This document shows positions 6,688-15,506 of a DNA stretch of 64,000 bases, piece by piece. Source of the stretch: Blautia parvula (GTDB lineage Bacteria; Bacillota; Clostridia; Lachnospirales; Lachnospiraceae); NCBI RefSeq assembly GCF_020215665.1, contig NZ_CP084061.1, forward strand, positions 1,954,001 to 2,018,000, written 5' to 3'. The translations under genes were made by a program, and so were the position numbers. The notes beneath the pieces were generated by a model. It ran no database searches and was not told where the DNA came from. It saw only the letters and a list, made by a program, of their open reading frames with translations. Positions within the stretch are counted from its first letter, which is position 1. Each line of letters starts with the position of its first letter.

Positions 6688-8061
6688 ATGACGGATAGAG
6701 AAAAGATAATACAGGTGTTCTATGATTATGAGGATGGAGGTCTTGTTTCCCTGGATCTGAACAAAATCTTGAACTGCCTGGATGAAACTCTGATAGGCAT
6801 CGGAATCGGAGAACAGGGATTTGTCACTTCCAAAGAGGATGTTCGTCAGGTCTTTACCACCGGCCTGAAAAATAATACCGATACAAAGCATTCTCTGTCC
6901 TTTGAACAGATTCATGTTCTGATACACGAGGAGGGTTTTGCCAACCTCTGTGCAAAGGTCATTGTCAGGGCTGAAAAGGAAAATAACGTGTCCATCAGTC
7001 AGTTCCTGCAGTCACTGACTTTAGTCCGCAGAGGAAAAGACTGGAAAATCTGTGCCCTCCATGCCTCCTCTCCCATCGTAACAGAGGAGAGTGTAGAGGC
7101 ATATCCCTTGAAATTTGCCGAAAAAACCCTGCAGAGCCTGAAAGAAAAAATCGGTGAGGAGGCATATCTGGCTGAGGAGCAGTACCGGCAGGCTGTGCTG
7201 GCTGATACTGTAGCTTTCTACATCATCAATTTTTCCAAGGACGTCTTTGAAAAATGCCAATTAAATGGTGATTTATGCGCTTTTGTGGAGCCGCAGACTC
7301 CCTATGAGCAGTTTATATGTGATAAACTGCCGCAGTATGTGGCCTCGGAAGACCGGGCATATTTTCTGGAAACCCTGTCGCTGGCAAGTATAAAGGCTGC
7401 TTTTGAAGCCGAAAAAAAAGAACTGAGCTGCGAATACCGCTTTCTGTGTCCTGACAGCTCTGTGCTCTGGATGGTCACCACTGTACGGCTTATCACAGAT
7501 GTAGTGACCGGCGACAAAAAAGGCATCATGTACGTAAAGGACATTGACGCCGGTAAACGAAGAGAGCTGGAGATGATTGAAAAAGCAGACAGGGATGAGA
7601 TGACAGGCGTTCTCAACAAGGCCGCATTTATCCGTTCTGTCACAGATTCTCTTCTCTTAAGTACAGGAACTCCTGCTTTTGTCATGCTGGACATCGACAA
7701 TTTTAAATCCATCAATGACACCAAAGGCCATCCGGCAGGGGACCTGGTGCTGATGGCTATTGCCGGTATTTTGAAGGATATTTTTGCCGCTGATGGTATT
7801 GTTGGACGTCTGGGAGGCGACGAGTTCGCGGTTTTCCTTCCGGGTACTCATACACAGGATGCACTTACCGCAAGGCTGGAACAGGTACTGGAACAGGTCA
7901 AAAGCGTAAAACAGTGCAATAAGGCTCCGTCAAATGTGACCTGCAGTATCGGCGTGACGTTCTGTGACGATAAGAGGAGTATTGAGGAAATCTATAAAAA
8001 TGCAGACGATGCCCTGTACCGCGCAAAGCAAAACGGCAAAAACCAAATCACATTTTTCTGA
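6688..8061 (+). CDS. Diguanylate cyclase with NTF2-like and PAS domains
   Basis: A 457-residue soluble signalling protein. Residues about 5-130 form a SnoaL/NTF2-like domain (ending in the typical 'DWKICALHAS'). Residues about 165-290 look like a PAS sensor fold, and residues about 295-457 are a GGDEF domain with an intact GGDEF signature at 376-380. The product would be cyclic di-GMP made from two GTP. No RxxD inhibitory site is present five residues before GGDEF, so product feedback through that site is unlikely. There are no membrane segments. The gene is alone, with its own consensus promoter and a strong AAGGGAATGCAATG start region. No EAL or HD-GYP partner is in the window. Confidence 0.9.
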   Translation: MTDREKIIQVFYDYEDGGLVSLDLNKILNCLDETLIGIGIGEQGFVTSKEDVRQVFTTGLKNNTDTKHSLSFEQIHVLIHEEGFANLCAKVIVRAEKENNVSISQFLQSLTLVRRGKDWKICALHASSPIVTEESVEAYPLKFAEKTLQSLKEKIGEEAYLAEEQYRQAVLADTVAFYIINFSKDVFEKCQLNGDLCAFVEPQTPYEQFICDKLPQYVASEDRAYFLETLSLASIKAAFEAEKKELSCEYRFLCPDSSVLWMVTTVRLITDVVTGDKKGIMYVKDIDAGKRRELEMIEKADRDEMTGVLNKAAFIRSVTDSLLLSTGTPAFVMLDIDNFKSINDTKGHPAGDLVLMAIAGILKDIFAADGIVGRLGGDEFAVFLPGTHTQDALTARLEQVLEQVKSVKQCNKAPSNVTCSIGVTFCDDKRSIEEIYKNADDALYRAKQNGKNQITFF

Positions 8062-8081
8062 TAATACAATATATAAAAACT

Positions 8082-8127
8082 CCCCCTTAAACAGATTTTG
8101 GTTCTTTATCTTGTCTGCTTAAGGGGG
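8082..8127 (-). terminator. Terminator of nrdG-dut
   Basis: Arms 8082-8095 and 8114-8127 pair at 13 of 14 positions. Read on the minus strand, the hairpin is followed by TTTTT. It lies between the convergent GGDEF and dut genes. Confidence 0.6.
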
Positions 8128-8151
8128 TATAGAGTAAACTACTCAGTCTAT

Positions 8152-8664
8152 TTATTTGGTTGTACTACCAAATCCTCCGTTTCGAATCTCACACACGTCG
8201 TCATCCACGGTAATCCCGTATTCCACAAAGATTCCCTGCGCAAATCCGGTACCTGCTTCCACGCATACGGTTTTTCCCTCATTGGAATCATTTGTTATTT
8301 TCACAAAAATATGACCCTCATTGTCTGAATGAAAATAATCGCTGTCTATGATACCAACTGTATTGTTTAGCTGCAGACGATATTTAAATCCCAGTCCGCT
8401 TCTCGGATACAATTTAAGGACCCATCCCTCATCCATCTCCGCGCGCACACCGGTAGGGATCTTCACCGTCTCACCGGGTTTCAGCTCAAAGGAGAGGGGG
8501 CTGTAAAAATCATAGCCCGCACTTCCTGCGGTTGCTCTTTTTGGGAGTTTTATGCTGTCGTATACGGTATTGATCTCCTCTTCTGTCACCTCACCAAAGG
8601 TGTCTTTCCATCCCTCTGCAAACTGTTCTCTGCTCACTTTATGAAATTTTGCAATTCTTCTCAT
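8152..8664 (-). CDS. dut: dUTP diphosphatase (trimeric dUTPase)
   Basis: A 170-residue dUTPase that converts dUTP to dUMP and pyrophosphate, keeping uracil out of DNA and feeding dTMP synthesis. All five family motifs are visible: AGSAGYDF, PRSGLGFK, NNTVGIIDSDY, GFAQGIF and the C-terminal RNGGFGSTTK arm. An N-terminal extension of about 40 residues precedes motif 1, longer than in E. coli Dut. The start at 8664 (MRRIAKF) is preferred because CAGGAGAT lies upstream; the frame stays open further back into nrdG without a ribosome site. It follows nrdG closely on the same strand, linking two steps of deoxynucleotide supply. Confidence 0.93.
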   Translation of the reverse strand: MRRIAKFHKVSREQFAEGWKDTFGEVTEEEINTVYDSIKLPKRATAGSAGYDFYSPLSFELKPGETVKIPTGVRAEMDEGWVLKLYPRSGLGFKYRLQLNNTVGIIDSDYFHSDNEGHIFVKITNDSNEGKTVCVEAGTGFAQGIFVEYGITVDDDVCEIRNGGFGSTTK

Positions 8665-8689
8665 AGTCATCTCCTGTATGTTTTTTATT

Positions 8690-9181
8690 TTAATCTGCAT
8701 GCAGTACCACATTTCCCTCTTCCAGGGATCTCTGCACATCAATCACCCTCTGGTTGGAACTGCCTTTCCATTTCAGGGCAATATCCTTCTTCTCCGCCAC
8801 AAACCTGCCGTCCACCAGCACGTCCAGGTATCTCAGAATCTCTTTTCCCTGTAGTTCTTCCCACAGGTATCCGGTGTAAAGCCATATAGTCTTGGCCGGA
8901 TATTTTTCCCTGATCTCTTTTGCAAATGCCGTCACTTCCGGCTCGTTCTGAAAATACAGCGGGTCCCCGCCGGAAAATGTGATTCCGGATATGTAACTTT
9001 TACCCAATTGCTCGAAAATCTCTTCTTTCGCTGCCTCATCAAATGCAAGACCGCTTTCCGGGTCCCAGGTGATGGGATTCTGGCAGTCCTTGCAGCAGTG
9101 GGAACAGCCGGATACCCATAAGACTACCCGCAGGCCATCCCCGTTCAGCATGTCATCTTTTGTGATGTTATGATATCTCAT
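8690..9181 (-). CDS. nrdG: Anaerobic ribonucleotide reductase activating protein
   Basis: A 163-residue radical-SAM activase that installs the glycyl radical on the anaerobic class III reductase NrdD. The 4Fe-4S motif is C-x3-C-x2-C within 'SGCSHCCKDC' (around residues 25-34), and the S-adenosylmethionine-binding GGDP motif follows ('TFSGGDPL'). The length is normal. nrdD is not adjacent in this window, which is unusual because the two often form one operon. The gap to the pnp terminator upstream is under 40 bases, so there is little room for a separate promoter; read-through or a promoter inside the pnp end is likely. Confidence 0.93.
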   Translation of the reverse strand: MRYHNITKDDMLNGDGLRVVLWVSGCSHCCKDCQNPITWDPESGLAFDEAAKEEIFEQLGKSYISGITFSGGDPLYFQNEPEVTAFAKEIREKYPAKTIWLYTGYLWEELQGKEILRYLDVLVDGRFVAEKKDIALKWKGSSNQRVIDVQRSLEEGNVVLHAD

Positions 9182-9218
9182 GAAACTTCCCTCCTGCCGT
9201 AACCGTTTCTATTCTCAT

Positions 9219-9268
9219 GAAAAAAGGAGAGGACCGGCAGTCCGGATACAGGCTGCCTGGCTCTCCCC
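9219..9268 (-). terminator. Terminator of rpsO-pnp
   Basis: Arms 9226-9240 and 9253-9268 pair through GGAGAG/CTCTCC and CGGCAG/CTGCC. Read on the minus strand, six Ts follow (9220-9225). Confidence 0.75.
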
Positions 9269-9284
9269 TCAATATTTTTACGAA

Positions 9285-11381
9285 TTACTGTGCGTCCTTC
9301 GGCACGTCCTTGATGCTGAAGCTGATTCTTCCCATCTTGTCCTTGCCCATGCAGATTACCTTTACCTTGTCTCCAAGTGTCAGGACATCCTCTACGCGGT
9401 TGATTCTCTCTTTGGCAATTTTGGAAATGTGAACCATACCCTCTTTGCCCGGAGCAAATTCCAGGAATGCACCAAAATCTTTGATGCTTACCACCTTGCC
9501 TGAATAGATCTGGCCTTCCACGAAGTCTGTGGTGATGACCTTCACATAGTGAAGTGCTTTATCCATCATCTTCTGGTCTGTGCCGCAGACAGAAACTGCA
9601 CCTGTATCATCAATGTCAATTTTAACGCCTGTCTCGTCGATGATCGCGTTGATTGTTTTTCCTCTCTGGCCTACCACGTCACCAATCTTCTCCGGATCGA
9701 TCTGGATCTGGATGATCTTCGGTGCGTACTCATTCACGTGGTCTCTCGGAGCCGGAATACATTTTTCCATAACTTCTGTCAGGATGTACTCTCTGGCTTC
9801 TTTTGTTCTGGCAATGGCCTCCTCAATGATCGGTCTTGTCAGTCCGTGGATCTTAATATCCATCTGGATCGCTGTGATGCCGTCATGTGTACCGGCTACC
9901 TTAAAGTCCATATCTCCGAAGAAATCTTCAAGACCCTGGATATCTGTCAGAACAATATAATCATCATCTGTGTCGCCTGTCACCAGACCGCAGGAGATAC
10001 CGGCTACCGGTTTCTTAATGGGAACACCTGCTGCCATCAGGGACATGGTGGATGCACAGATACTTGCCTGTGATGTGGAACCGTTGGACTCAAAAGTCTC
10101 AGATACGGTACGGATCGCATACGGGAACTCCTCTGTTGCAGGAAGCACCGGTACCAGCGCACGTTCAGCAAGAGCACCATGACCGATCTCACGGCGTCCC
10201 GGACCTCTGGATGGTTTTGTCTCACCTACAGAATAGGACGGGAAATTATAGTGGTGCATATAGCGTTTGCTTGTCTCAAACTCATCCAGTCCGTCCAGTC
10301 TCTGTGCCTCGGAAAGAGGAGCCAGAGTGGTGATGGTACAGATCTGCGTCTGTCCGCGGGTGAACATAGCGGAACCGTGAACGCGCGGAATCAGGTCTGT
10401 CTCTGCTGCCAGAGGACGAATCTGTCTGATCTCACGGCCGTCCGGACGCTTATGGTCTCTGAGGATCATCTTGCGGACTGTCTTTTTCTGGTACTGGTAA
10501 ACAGCGTCCGGAATCAGTGCCAGCCACTCTTCGTTCTCAGCAAAAGCCTCTTCCAGCTTTTCTGTGATCGCGCGGATGTTGCCTTCTCTTGTCTGCTTGT
10601 CATCTGTAAACACAGCTTCTTCCATGGCTTCCGGTGTCACCACCTCTTTGATCGCCGCAAACAGTTCTTCCGGAACTGCACAGCTCTCATACGTGTGTTT
10701 TTCTTTTCCGCATTCTGCCACGATCTTATCTATAAATGCAATGATCTCACGGTTCACTTCATGAGCCAGGAAAATTGCCTCGATCATCTTGTCTTCCGGA
10801 ATCTCGTTGGCTCCGGCTTCGATCATGATCACTTTTTCTCTTGTGGATGCAACGGTAAGCTGCAGGTCTGAGATATCTTTCTGTGCCAGTGTGGGGTTCA
10901 CGATCAGTTCCCCGCCGATCATTCCGATCATGGTTGCCGCACAGGGACCATCAAAAGGAATATCGGAAATACAGGTAGCGATAGAAGAACCCAGCATAGC
11001 AACGACCTCAGGGTTGCACTCAGGGTCTACGGACATTACCATGTTGTTCAGGGTAACGTCATTTCTGTAATCCTTTGGGAACAGAGGACGCATAGGACGG
11101 TCAATGACACGTGAAGTCAGGATGGCATGCTCACTGGCCTTTCCTTCTCTCTTGTTAAATCCTCCCGGGATTTTTCCGACTGCATATAATTTCTCTTCGT
11201 ACTCAACGCTCAGCGGGAAGAAATCAATTCCCTCTCTCGGTTTGTCAGAAGCTGTCGCCGTAGATAATACGGTGGTGTCTCCGTAATGCATGAATGCTGC
11301 GCCGTTTGCCTGCTTAGCCACACGGTCAATGTCAACCGTCAGGGTTCTGCCTGCAAGTTCCATGGTAAAACTCTTGTACAT
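9285..11381 (-). CDS. pnp: Polyribonucleotide nucleotidyltransferase (PNPase)
   Basis: A 698-residue 3'-5' phosphorolytic exoribonuclease, which degrades RNA with phosphate to give nucleoside diphosphates. The domains are in the usual order: a first RNase PH core (about 10-230), a helical linker, a second RNase PH core (about 310-540), a KH domain with 'IGDVVGQRGKTINAII' (about 560-610) and an S1 domain ('GQIYSGKVVSIKDFGAFLEF', about 620-695). The length matches the family. It is downstream of rpsO, the classic arrangement, with a hairpin in the gap. The start has AAAGGAG upstream. Confidence 0.97.
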   Translation of the reverse strand: MYKSFTMELAGRTLTVDIDRVAKQANGAAFMHYGDTTVLSTATASDKPREGIDFFPLSVEYEEKLYAVGKIPGGFNKREGKASEHAILTSRVIDRPMRPLFPKDYRNDVTLNNMVMSVDPECNPEVVAMLGSSIATCISDIPFDGPCAATMIGMIGGELIVNPTLAQKDISDLQLTVASTREKVIMIEAGANEIPEDKMIEAIFLAHEVNREIIAFIDKIVAECGKEKHTYESCAVPEELFAAIKEVVTPEAMEEAVFTDDKQTREGNIRAITEKLEEAFAENEEWLALIPDAVYQYQKKTVRKMILRDHKRPDGREIRQIRPLAAETDLIPRVHGSAMFTRGQTQICTITTLAPLSEAQRLDGLDEFETSKRYMHHYNFPSYSVGETKPSRGPGRREIGHGALAERALVPVLPATEEFPYAIRTVSETFESNGSTSQASICASTMSLMAAGVPIKKPVAGISCGLVTGDTDDDYIVLTDIQGLEDFFGDMDFKVAGTHDGITAIQMDIKIHGLTRPIIEEAIARTKEAREYILTEVMEKCIPAPRDHVNEYAPKIIQIQIDPEKIGDVVGQRGKTINAIIDETGVKIDIDDTGAVSVCGTDQKMMDKALHYVKVITTDFVEGQIYSGKVVSIKDFGAFLEFAPGKEGMVHISKIAKERINRVEDVLTLGDKVKVICMGKDKMGRISFSIKDVPKDAQ

Positions 11382-11497
11382 ATTATTTCTCCTTTACATT
11401 CTTCGGCGATGCGCTGTCCGAAACAACTGAAAAATGCATTTCCCTGTAAGGAAATACCCTTTTCAGTGGTCTCGGTTCCAGTATCTTCGCCGTGATA

Positions 11498-11522
11498 AAA
11501 TGGGGCGGAATACTCCGCCCCT
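11498..11522 (-). terminator. Hairpin between rpsO and pnp
   Basis: GGGGCGGA and TCCGCCCC form a perfect stem around a short loop, followed on the minus strand by ATTTTAT. The T-run is weak. It probably acts as a partial terminator or a processing site that lowers pnp relative to rpsO. Confidence 0.55.
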
Positions 11523-11534
11523 AGGTTTGACTGA

Positions 11535-11801
11535 TTATTTTCTAAGACCTAACTTCTCGATCAAAGTACGGTATCTCTCAATATCAGTTTTCTTCAGATA
11601 AGCAAGTAAACCACGTCTCTGACCTACCATTTTCAGAAGACCTCTTCTGGAGTGATGATCTTTGTGGTTTGTCTTTAAGTGCTCTGTCAGTTCCTCAATC
11701 CTTGCTGTTAAAACTGCAACCTGCACTTCCGGTGAACCTGTGTCGCCCGGTGTTCTTGCATATTCTGCCATGATAGCCTGTTTCTTTTCTTTAGAAATCA
11801 T
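11535..11801 (-). CDS. rpsO: 30S ribosomal protein S15
   Basis: An 88-residue ribosomal protein that binds 16S rRNA helices in the central domain. The sequence has the family core ([38 protein letters not shown]) and the exact usual length. The start at 11801 (MISKEKK) follows GGAGG at eight bases; an earlier in-frame ATG at 11816 has no ribosome site. It leads the rpsO-pnp operon and has its own promoter upstream. Confidence 0.97.
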   Translation of the reverse strand: MISKEKKQAIMAEYARTPGDTGSPEVQVAVLTARIEELTEHLKTNHKDHHSRRGLLKMVGQRRGLLAYLKKTDIERYRTLIEKLGLRK

Positions 11802-11896
11802 TGTATGTTCCTCCATATTCTTTTTTATAATCGCCTCTGATTAAGAAACGGTCGGAGTTTCCAATTCCTGAATCAGGGCTGTGCTCATACTGGTTT

Positions 11897-11925
11897 AGTA
11901 TAGCATAACAGTCCGTAGTTGTAAA
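11897..11925 (-). promoter_or_regulatory. rpsO promoter
   Basis: On the minus strand, TTTACA (11920-11925), a 17-base spacer and TATACT (11897-11902). The leader to the S15 start is about 90 bases, long enough for the autoregulatory folding known for S15 in other bacteria; no specific fold is claimed. Confidence 0.6.
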
Positions 11926-11934
11926 GATGCATTT

Positions 11935-12687
11935 TCAGAAAAAACGCACGCCCCAGACAGCCTGTTCCCTGTACAGATCAGACACTTTTATGCCTGTGGC
12001 GGAACTGCTGGCATGGACCACCTGTCCATCGCCGATGTACATGACCACATGATAAATATACCCGTTTTCCGAGTAAAAGATCAGGTCCCCGGGAAGTGCT
12101 TCCTCCACGGATATTCTCTGTCCCGCGTTTGCCTGGTCTGCTGCCACCCTGGGGATATCCACGCCAAAATCATTGTAAAGGGTCTGTACAAAACCGGAGC
12201 AGTCCGCGCCGTTTGTCAGGCTTGTCCCACCCCAGACATAGGGATTCCCCACAAACTGAAGGGCATAATTGACCAAAGACGTGCGCACGTCCGAGGGGTT
12301 GATAACAGGCACCGGCTCCGGGTCATCCACCGGATATGCCAGCACCGGCTCTGTAAGCCCTGTCATCTCCAGATAATCCGCCTCATTGGTGCCCAGCATG
12401 TCCAGATACAGGTTGCACACATACCCTGTCATCTCCCCGGAGCTGATATAAGACCATTCTCCCTCTGTGCTCTCCACATAACAGAGCCCGTCCTTGGGGA
12501 GTTTGCCGATGATGGCAGCATCCGTACCTGCCCCCTCCCTGATATTCAGGCAGCTATCCACATCTGCCACGGCACAACACTGCTCTGTGGGAACGTTCTC
12601 TGCCGGTTCTGCCATAACTGGCACTGCTGCCAGAAGCATACCGGTACCTGCCAGTGTATAACTGATTTTTTTCATAAAATTCTGCAT
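11935..12687 (-). CDS. Secreted NlpC/P60 cell-wall peptidase with SH3 domain
   Basis: A 250-residue exported peptidoglycan hydrolase. A signal peptide occupies residues 1-26 (KKISYTLAGTGMLL then VMA). A bacterial SH3-like wall-binding domain spans about 38-95, with 'LNIREGAGTDAAIIGKL'. The NlpC/P60 domain spans about 133-250, with the catalytic triad C163 (ADCSGF), H213 (YHVVMYIGDG) and H225 (VVHASS). Such enzymes cut the D-Glu to diamino-acid bond of stem peptides. The start at 12687 follows AAAGGAG; an upstream ATG lacks a ribosome site. It is transcribed alone after the terminator at 12748-12783. Confidence 0.93.
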   Translation of the reverse strand: MQNFMKKISYTLAGTGMLLAAVPVMAEPAENVPTEQCCAVADVDSCLNIREGAGTDAAIIGKLPKDGLCYVESTEGEWSYISSGEMTGYVCNLYLDMLGTNEADYLEMTGLTEPVLAYPVDDPEPVPVINPSDVRTSLVNYALQFVGNPYVWGGTSLTNGADCSGFVQTLYNDFGVDIPRVAADQANAGQRISVEEALPGDLIFYSENGYIYHVVMYIGDGQVVHASSSATGIKVSDLYREQAVWGVRFF

Positions 12688-12747
12688 AAAATACTCCTTT
12701 TCAAAGAAACCATCATTCCTTCCGGCCGTACTTTGCCGGGCCGGACG

Positions 12748-12783
12748 CAAAAAGCCCGCGGCGCTTCTGCCGCAGGCTTTTTC
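12748..12783 (-). terminator. Terminator of the Na/Pi cotransporter gene
   Basis: AAAAAGCC and GGCTTTTT enclose an inner GCGGC/GCCGC stem. The A and T tracts on both sides make it a potential terminator in both directions. Confidence 0.75.
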
Positions 12784-12854
12784 TTTGGTATTCAGGACAA
12801 TAAAAGCATATCTTTTATTGTATTATAGAGTATTGCCTGTATTTTACGATTTTA

Positions 12855-14513
12855 TTACGATTTCATTACAATTCTCTTATCTTCTTCCGGTTCTTCGTCC
12901 AGAATGGAGAATGCAATGTTTGTTGCATGGTCAGCCACACGCTCCAGACCGGAAATCAGGTCTGAATAGATCATGCTGGCGTCGGGTGTACATTCATTTC
13001 TGGTAAGACGCTGTATATGGGTCTCCTGGAGATGTCTCTCCATCTCATCAATGCTGTCCTCCAGCTCCAGGATCTCCTGGAGATGCTTCTGGCTGTTATG
13101 GGAGAACATGTCCATGGAGTAAGTCATGATCCTTATAACCTTGTCCATCATTTCAGCCAGCTCCTTCTGGGCCGCCGGACTGAACTCGATATTTTTCTCC
13201 CTGCGCTCAATGGCTGCGTCTGCCACATTCTCCGCATGGTCTCCGATTCTCTCAATATCGTTCACCACATGGAAAAGGCCGCCGATGCTCTTGATATCAT
13301 CAATGGGCAGCGTGCTCTGGTTGATGGCGATCAGATAATCCGTGATGGCGTGGTTCATATAATCAATATGTTTTTCCACCCGGTAGACCTCTGCGATCTC
13401 CTCCTCATCCATTGTGATCAGCGCATTCATCGCTCTGTTTAAATTGGTGATAGCCATATTACCCATTCTCTCCAGCTCTTTTGTAGCTTCCACTACAGCC
13501 GTACTGGGTGAGAATACATTGGTGGGACCTATGTATTCCAGCTTGAAGCCGCCGTCTGTGGCCTCTTCGTCCTTTCCGGGAACGAAGAGATAGGTCATCT
13601 TTACAATGGCACCGGAGAACGGCAGTAAAATCAACACCTGGAAAACTTTGAACAGGGTGTGGGCATTTGCCACGCTCCGTCCTATGTTGCCTCCGGAAAG
13701 TGTGGTGATCATATTCTCTACCCAGCTCTCTCCCAGCAGAAGCATTACCGCCATGATCACTGTACCGATCACGTTGAACAGAAAGTGGATCAGCGCCGCG
13801 CGTTTTGCGTCTTTGTTTCCATTGAGGCTTGCCAGCAGTGCGGAAGTACACGCACCGATATTACATCCCAAAATGATGTAGAAGCAGATTCCCAGCGGAA
13901 GCAGACCCTGCTGCGCCATCAAAAGCAGTATGCTGACCGTTACCGATGAGCTCTGGATAATGGCAGTGATGAGAAATCCGATGAAAATACCCAAAAACGG
14001 ATTTTTCAGATTGGAGAGCAGGCTGATGATAAATGGTGATTCCTTCAGGCCCGCCATGCTTCCCGACATGAGTGAAAGTCCCATGAACAGCACGCCAAAG
14101 CCCAGAATGACCTCACCTACCTTTTTCACCTTCTCCTTCTTGCAGAACATGACAATGATCACGCCCAGCATCAAAAATACCGGGGCAATCTGGGAAAGGT
14201 TAAAAGCTACAAGCTGTGATGTGATGGTGGTACCGATATTGGCACCCATGATCACGCCTGCCGCCTGGTAGAGATTCATAAGCCCTGCATTTACAAAGCT
14301 GACTACCATTACTGTGGTTGCGCTGGATGACTGGATGATGGCACAGAAAATCATACCGAACAGCATTCCCACAACCTTGTTTTTTGTAAAGAAAGCCAGA
14401 AAACTACGCATCTTTGCTCCCGCGGCCTTCTCAATGCTGTCACTCATCACCCGCATGCCGTACAGGAACAACCCTAAACCGCCTATCAGCGTCAAAATGT
14501 TTCCTACGTTCAT
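12855..14513 (-). CDS. Na+/phosphate cotransporter with PhoU-like tail
   Basis: A 552-residue membrane protein. Its first 320 residues hold the two inverted Na_Pi_cotrans repeats, each with the diagnostic QSSS motif ('IIQSSSATT' near 61 and 'IIQSSSVTV' near 187), and about eight transmembrane helices. Residues about 340-545 are a soluble helical PhoU-like domain. It is expected to import phosphate with sodium at the cytoplasmic membrane, with the tail in a sensing or regulatory role. It starts 66 bases after ribF on the same strand and may be partly co-transcribed with it. A terminator follows. Confidence 0.92.
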   Translation of the reverse strand: MNVGNILTLIGGLGLFLYGMRVMSDSIEKAAGAKMRSFLAFFTKNKVVGMLFGMIFCAIIQSSSATTVMVVSFVNAGLMNLYQAAGVIMGANIGTTITSQLVAFNLSQIAPVFLMLGVIIVMFCKKEKVKKVGEVILGFGVLFMGLSLMSGSMAGLKESPFIISLLSNLKNPFLGIFIGFLITAIIQSSSVTVSILLLMAQQGLLPLGICFYIILGCNIGACTSALLASLNGNKDAKRAALIHFLFNVIGTVIMAVMLLLGESWVENMITTLSGGNIGRSVANAHTLFKVFQVLILLPFSGAIVKMTYLFVPGKDEEATDGGFKLEYIGPTNVFSPSTAVVEATKELERMGNMAITNLNRAMNALITMDEEEIAEVYRVEKHIDYMNHAITDYLIAINQSTLPIDDIKSIGGLFHVVNDIERIGDHAENVADAAIERREKNIEFSPAAQKELAEMMDKVIRIMTYSMDMFSHNSQKHLQEILELEDSIDEMERHLQETHIQRLTRNECTPDASMIYSDLISGLERVADHATNIAFSILDEEPEEDKRIVMKS

Positions 14514-14579
14514 TCTTATCTCCTTGGTAAAAAAGATTTCGTTATAAACTATAATAGAAAATCTGAGGTTTGTCCATCA

Positions 14580-15506
14580 TTATTTGTCAAACGCTTTGAA
14601 AAAATCTCGACCTTTTTGGACATCCACATCCAATTGTCCCTTTAATTCCTGAAGGGAGGCGAATTTTCTCTCCGGCCTCAAATAGCGGTAAAAACGCACC
14701 TCTGCGTCCTGTCCGTACAAGTCCTCGTCACAGTCAAAAAGGTATGTCTCCACACCCAGAAAATGTTCCGCAACTGTGGGCTTATACCCTACGTTGGTAA
14801 TTCCCTGGTATATTTTGTCACTAATGCGGGAACGGGTGATATAGACACCGTTGGGCGGCAGTTTCTTACAGACCGGAGGGATCAGGTTGGCAGTGGGGAC
14901 GCCTATGGTACGCCCAAGCTGCCGCCCGTGCACGATCTCACCTCTGGTAAAATACACATATCCCAGAAGCTCATTGACCTTTTCCATATTTCCCTTTTCC
15001 AGTTCTTCCCGCACATAGGTGCTGCTGATCTCCCGGCTGCCGTCTTTTAATTTTTCTACTACGTCAACGGTAAATCCGTAAGTTTCTCCCATTTTTCGCA
15101 AAAGTTCGGGGGAACCTGCCCTGTCGTGCCCGAATCTGAAATCAGGGCCCACAGCCAGATACCTCACATGCATGCGGTTCACCAGGAACTCTTTTACAAA
15201 TTCCTCTGCTTCCATGTGCATGAGCGTATCGGTAAAAGGACACTCCACCAGAATATCCATTCCCCGCTCACAGGCCAGCTCCTCCCGTTCCTCGTTGGTC
15301 AGAAGTCCCTTTGCAGGGGTATGTAGAAGCCTCACCACAGGCGACACGTCAAAAGTAAAGATAACCGCCTTACAGTTATCTTCTTTTTTCTCCCGTATGC
15401 AGTTCATAAGCTTCTGATGTCCTCTGTGCAGCCCGTCGAATTTTCCGAGGGTGACTGCACTTGTCTCCCCCTCGCCAAGCCGTGGCACATCTGTTGTATA
15501 TATCAT
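14580..15506 (-). CDS. ribF: Bifunctional riboflavin kinase/FAD synthetase
   Basis: A 308-residue enzyme that phosphorylates riboflavin to FMN and adenylylates FMN to FAD. The N-terminal FAD synthetase part (about 1-180) has 'LGKFDGLHRGHQKLM' with the nucleotidyltransferase H-x-G-H signature. The C-terminal riboflavin kinase part (about 185-305) has 'GRTIGVPTANL' with the conserved PTAN. It overlaps truB by four bases (ATGA), the usual order at the end of this operon. Confidence 0.96.
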   Translation of the reverse strand: MIYTTDVPRLGEGETSAVTLGKFDGLHRGHQKLMNCIREKKEDNCKAVIFTFDVSPVVRLLHTPAKGLLTNEEREELACERGMDILVECPFTDTLMHMEAEEFVKEFLVNRMHVRYLAVGPDFRFGHDRAGSPELLRKMGETYGFTVDVVEKLKDGSREISSTYVREELEKGNMEKVNELLGYVYFTRGEIVHGRQLGRTIGVPTANLIPPVCKKLPPNGVYITRSRISDKIYQGITNVGYKPTVAEHFLGVETYLFDCDEDLYGQDAEVRFYRYLRPERKFASLQELKGQLDVDVQKGRDFFKAFDK

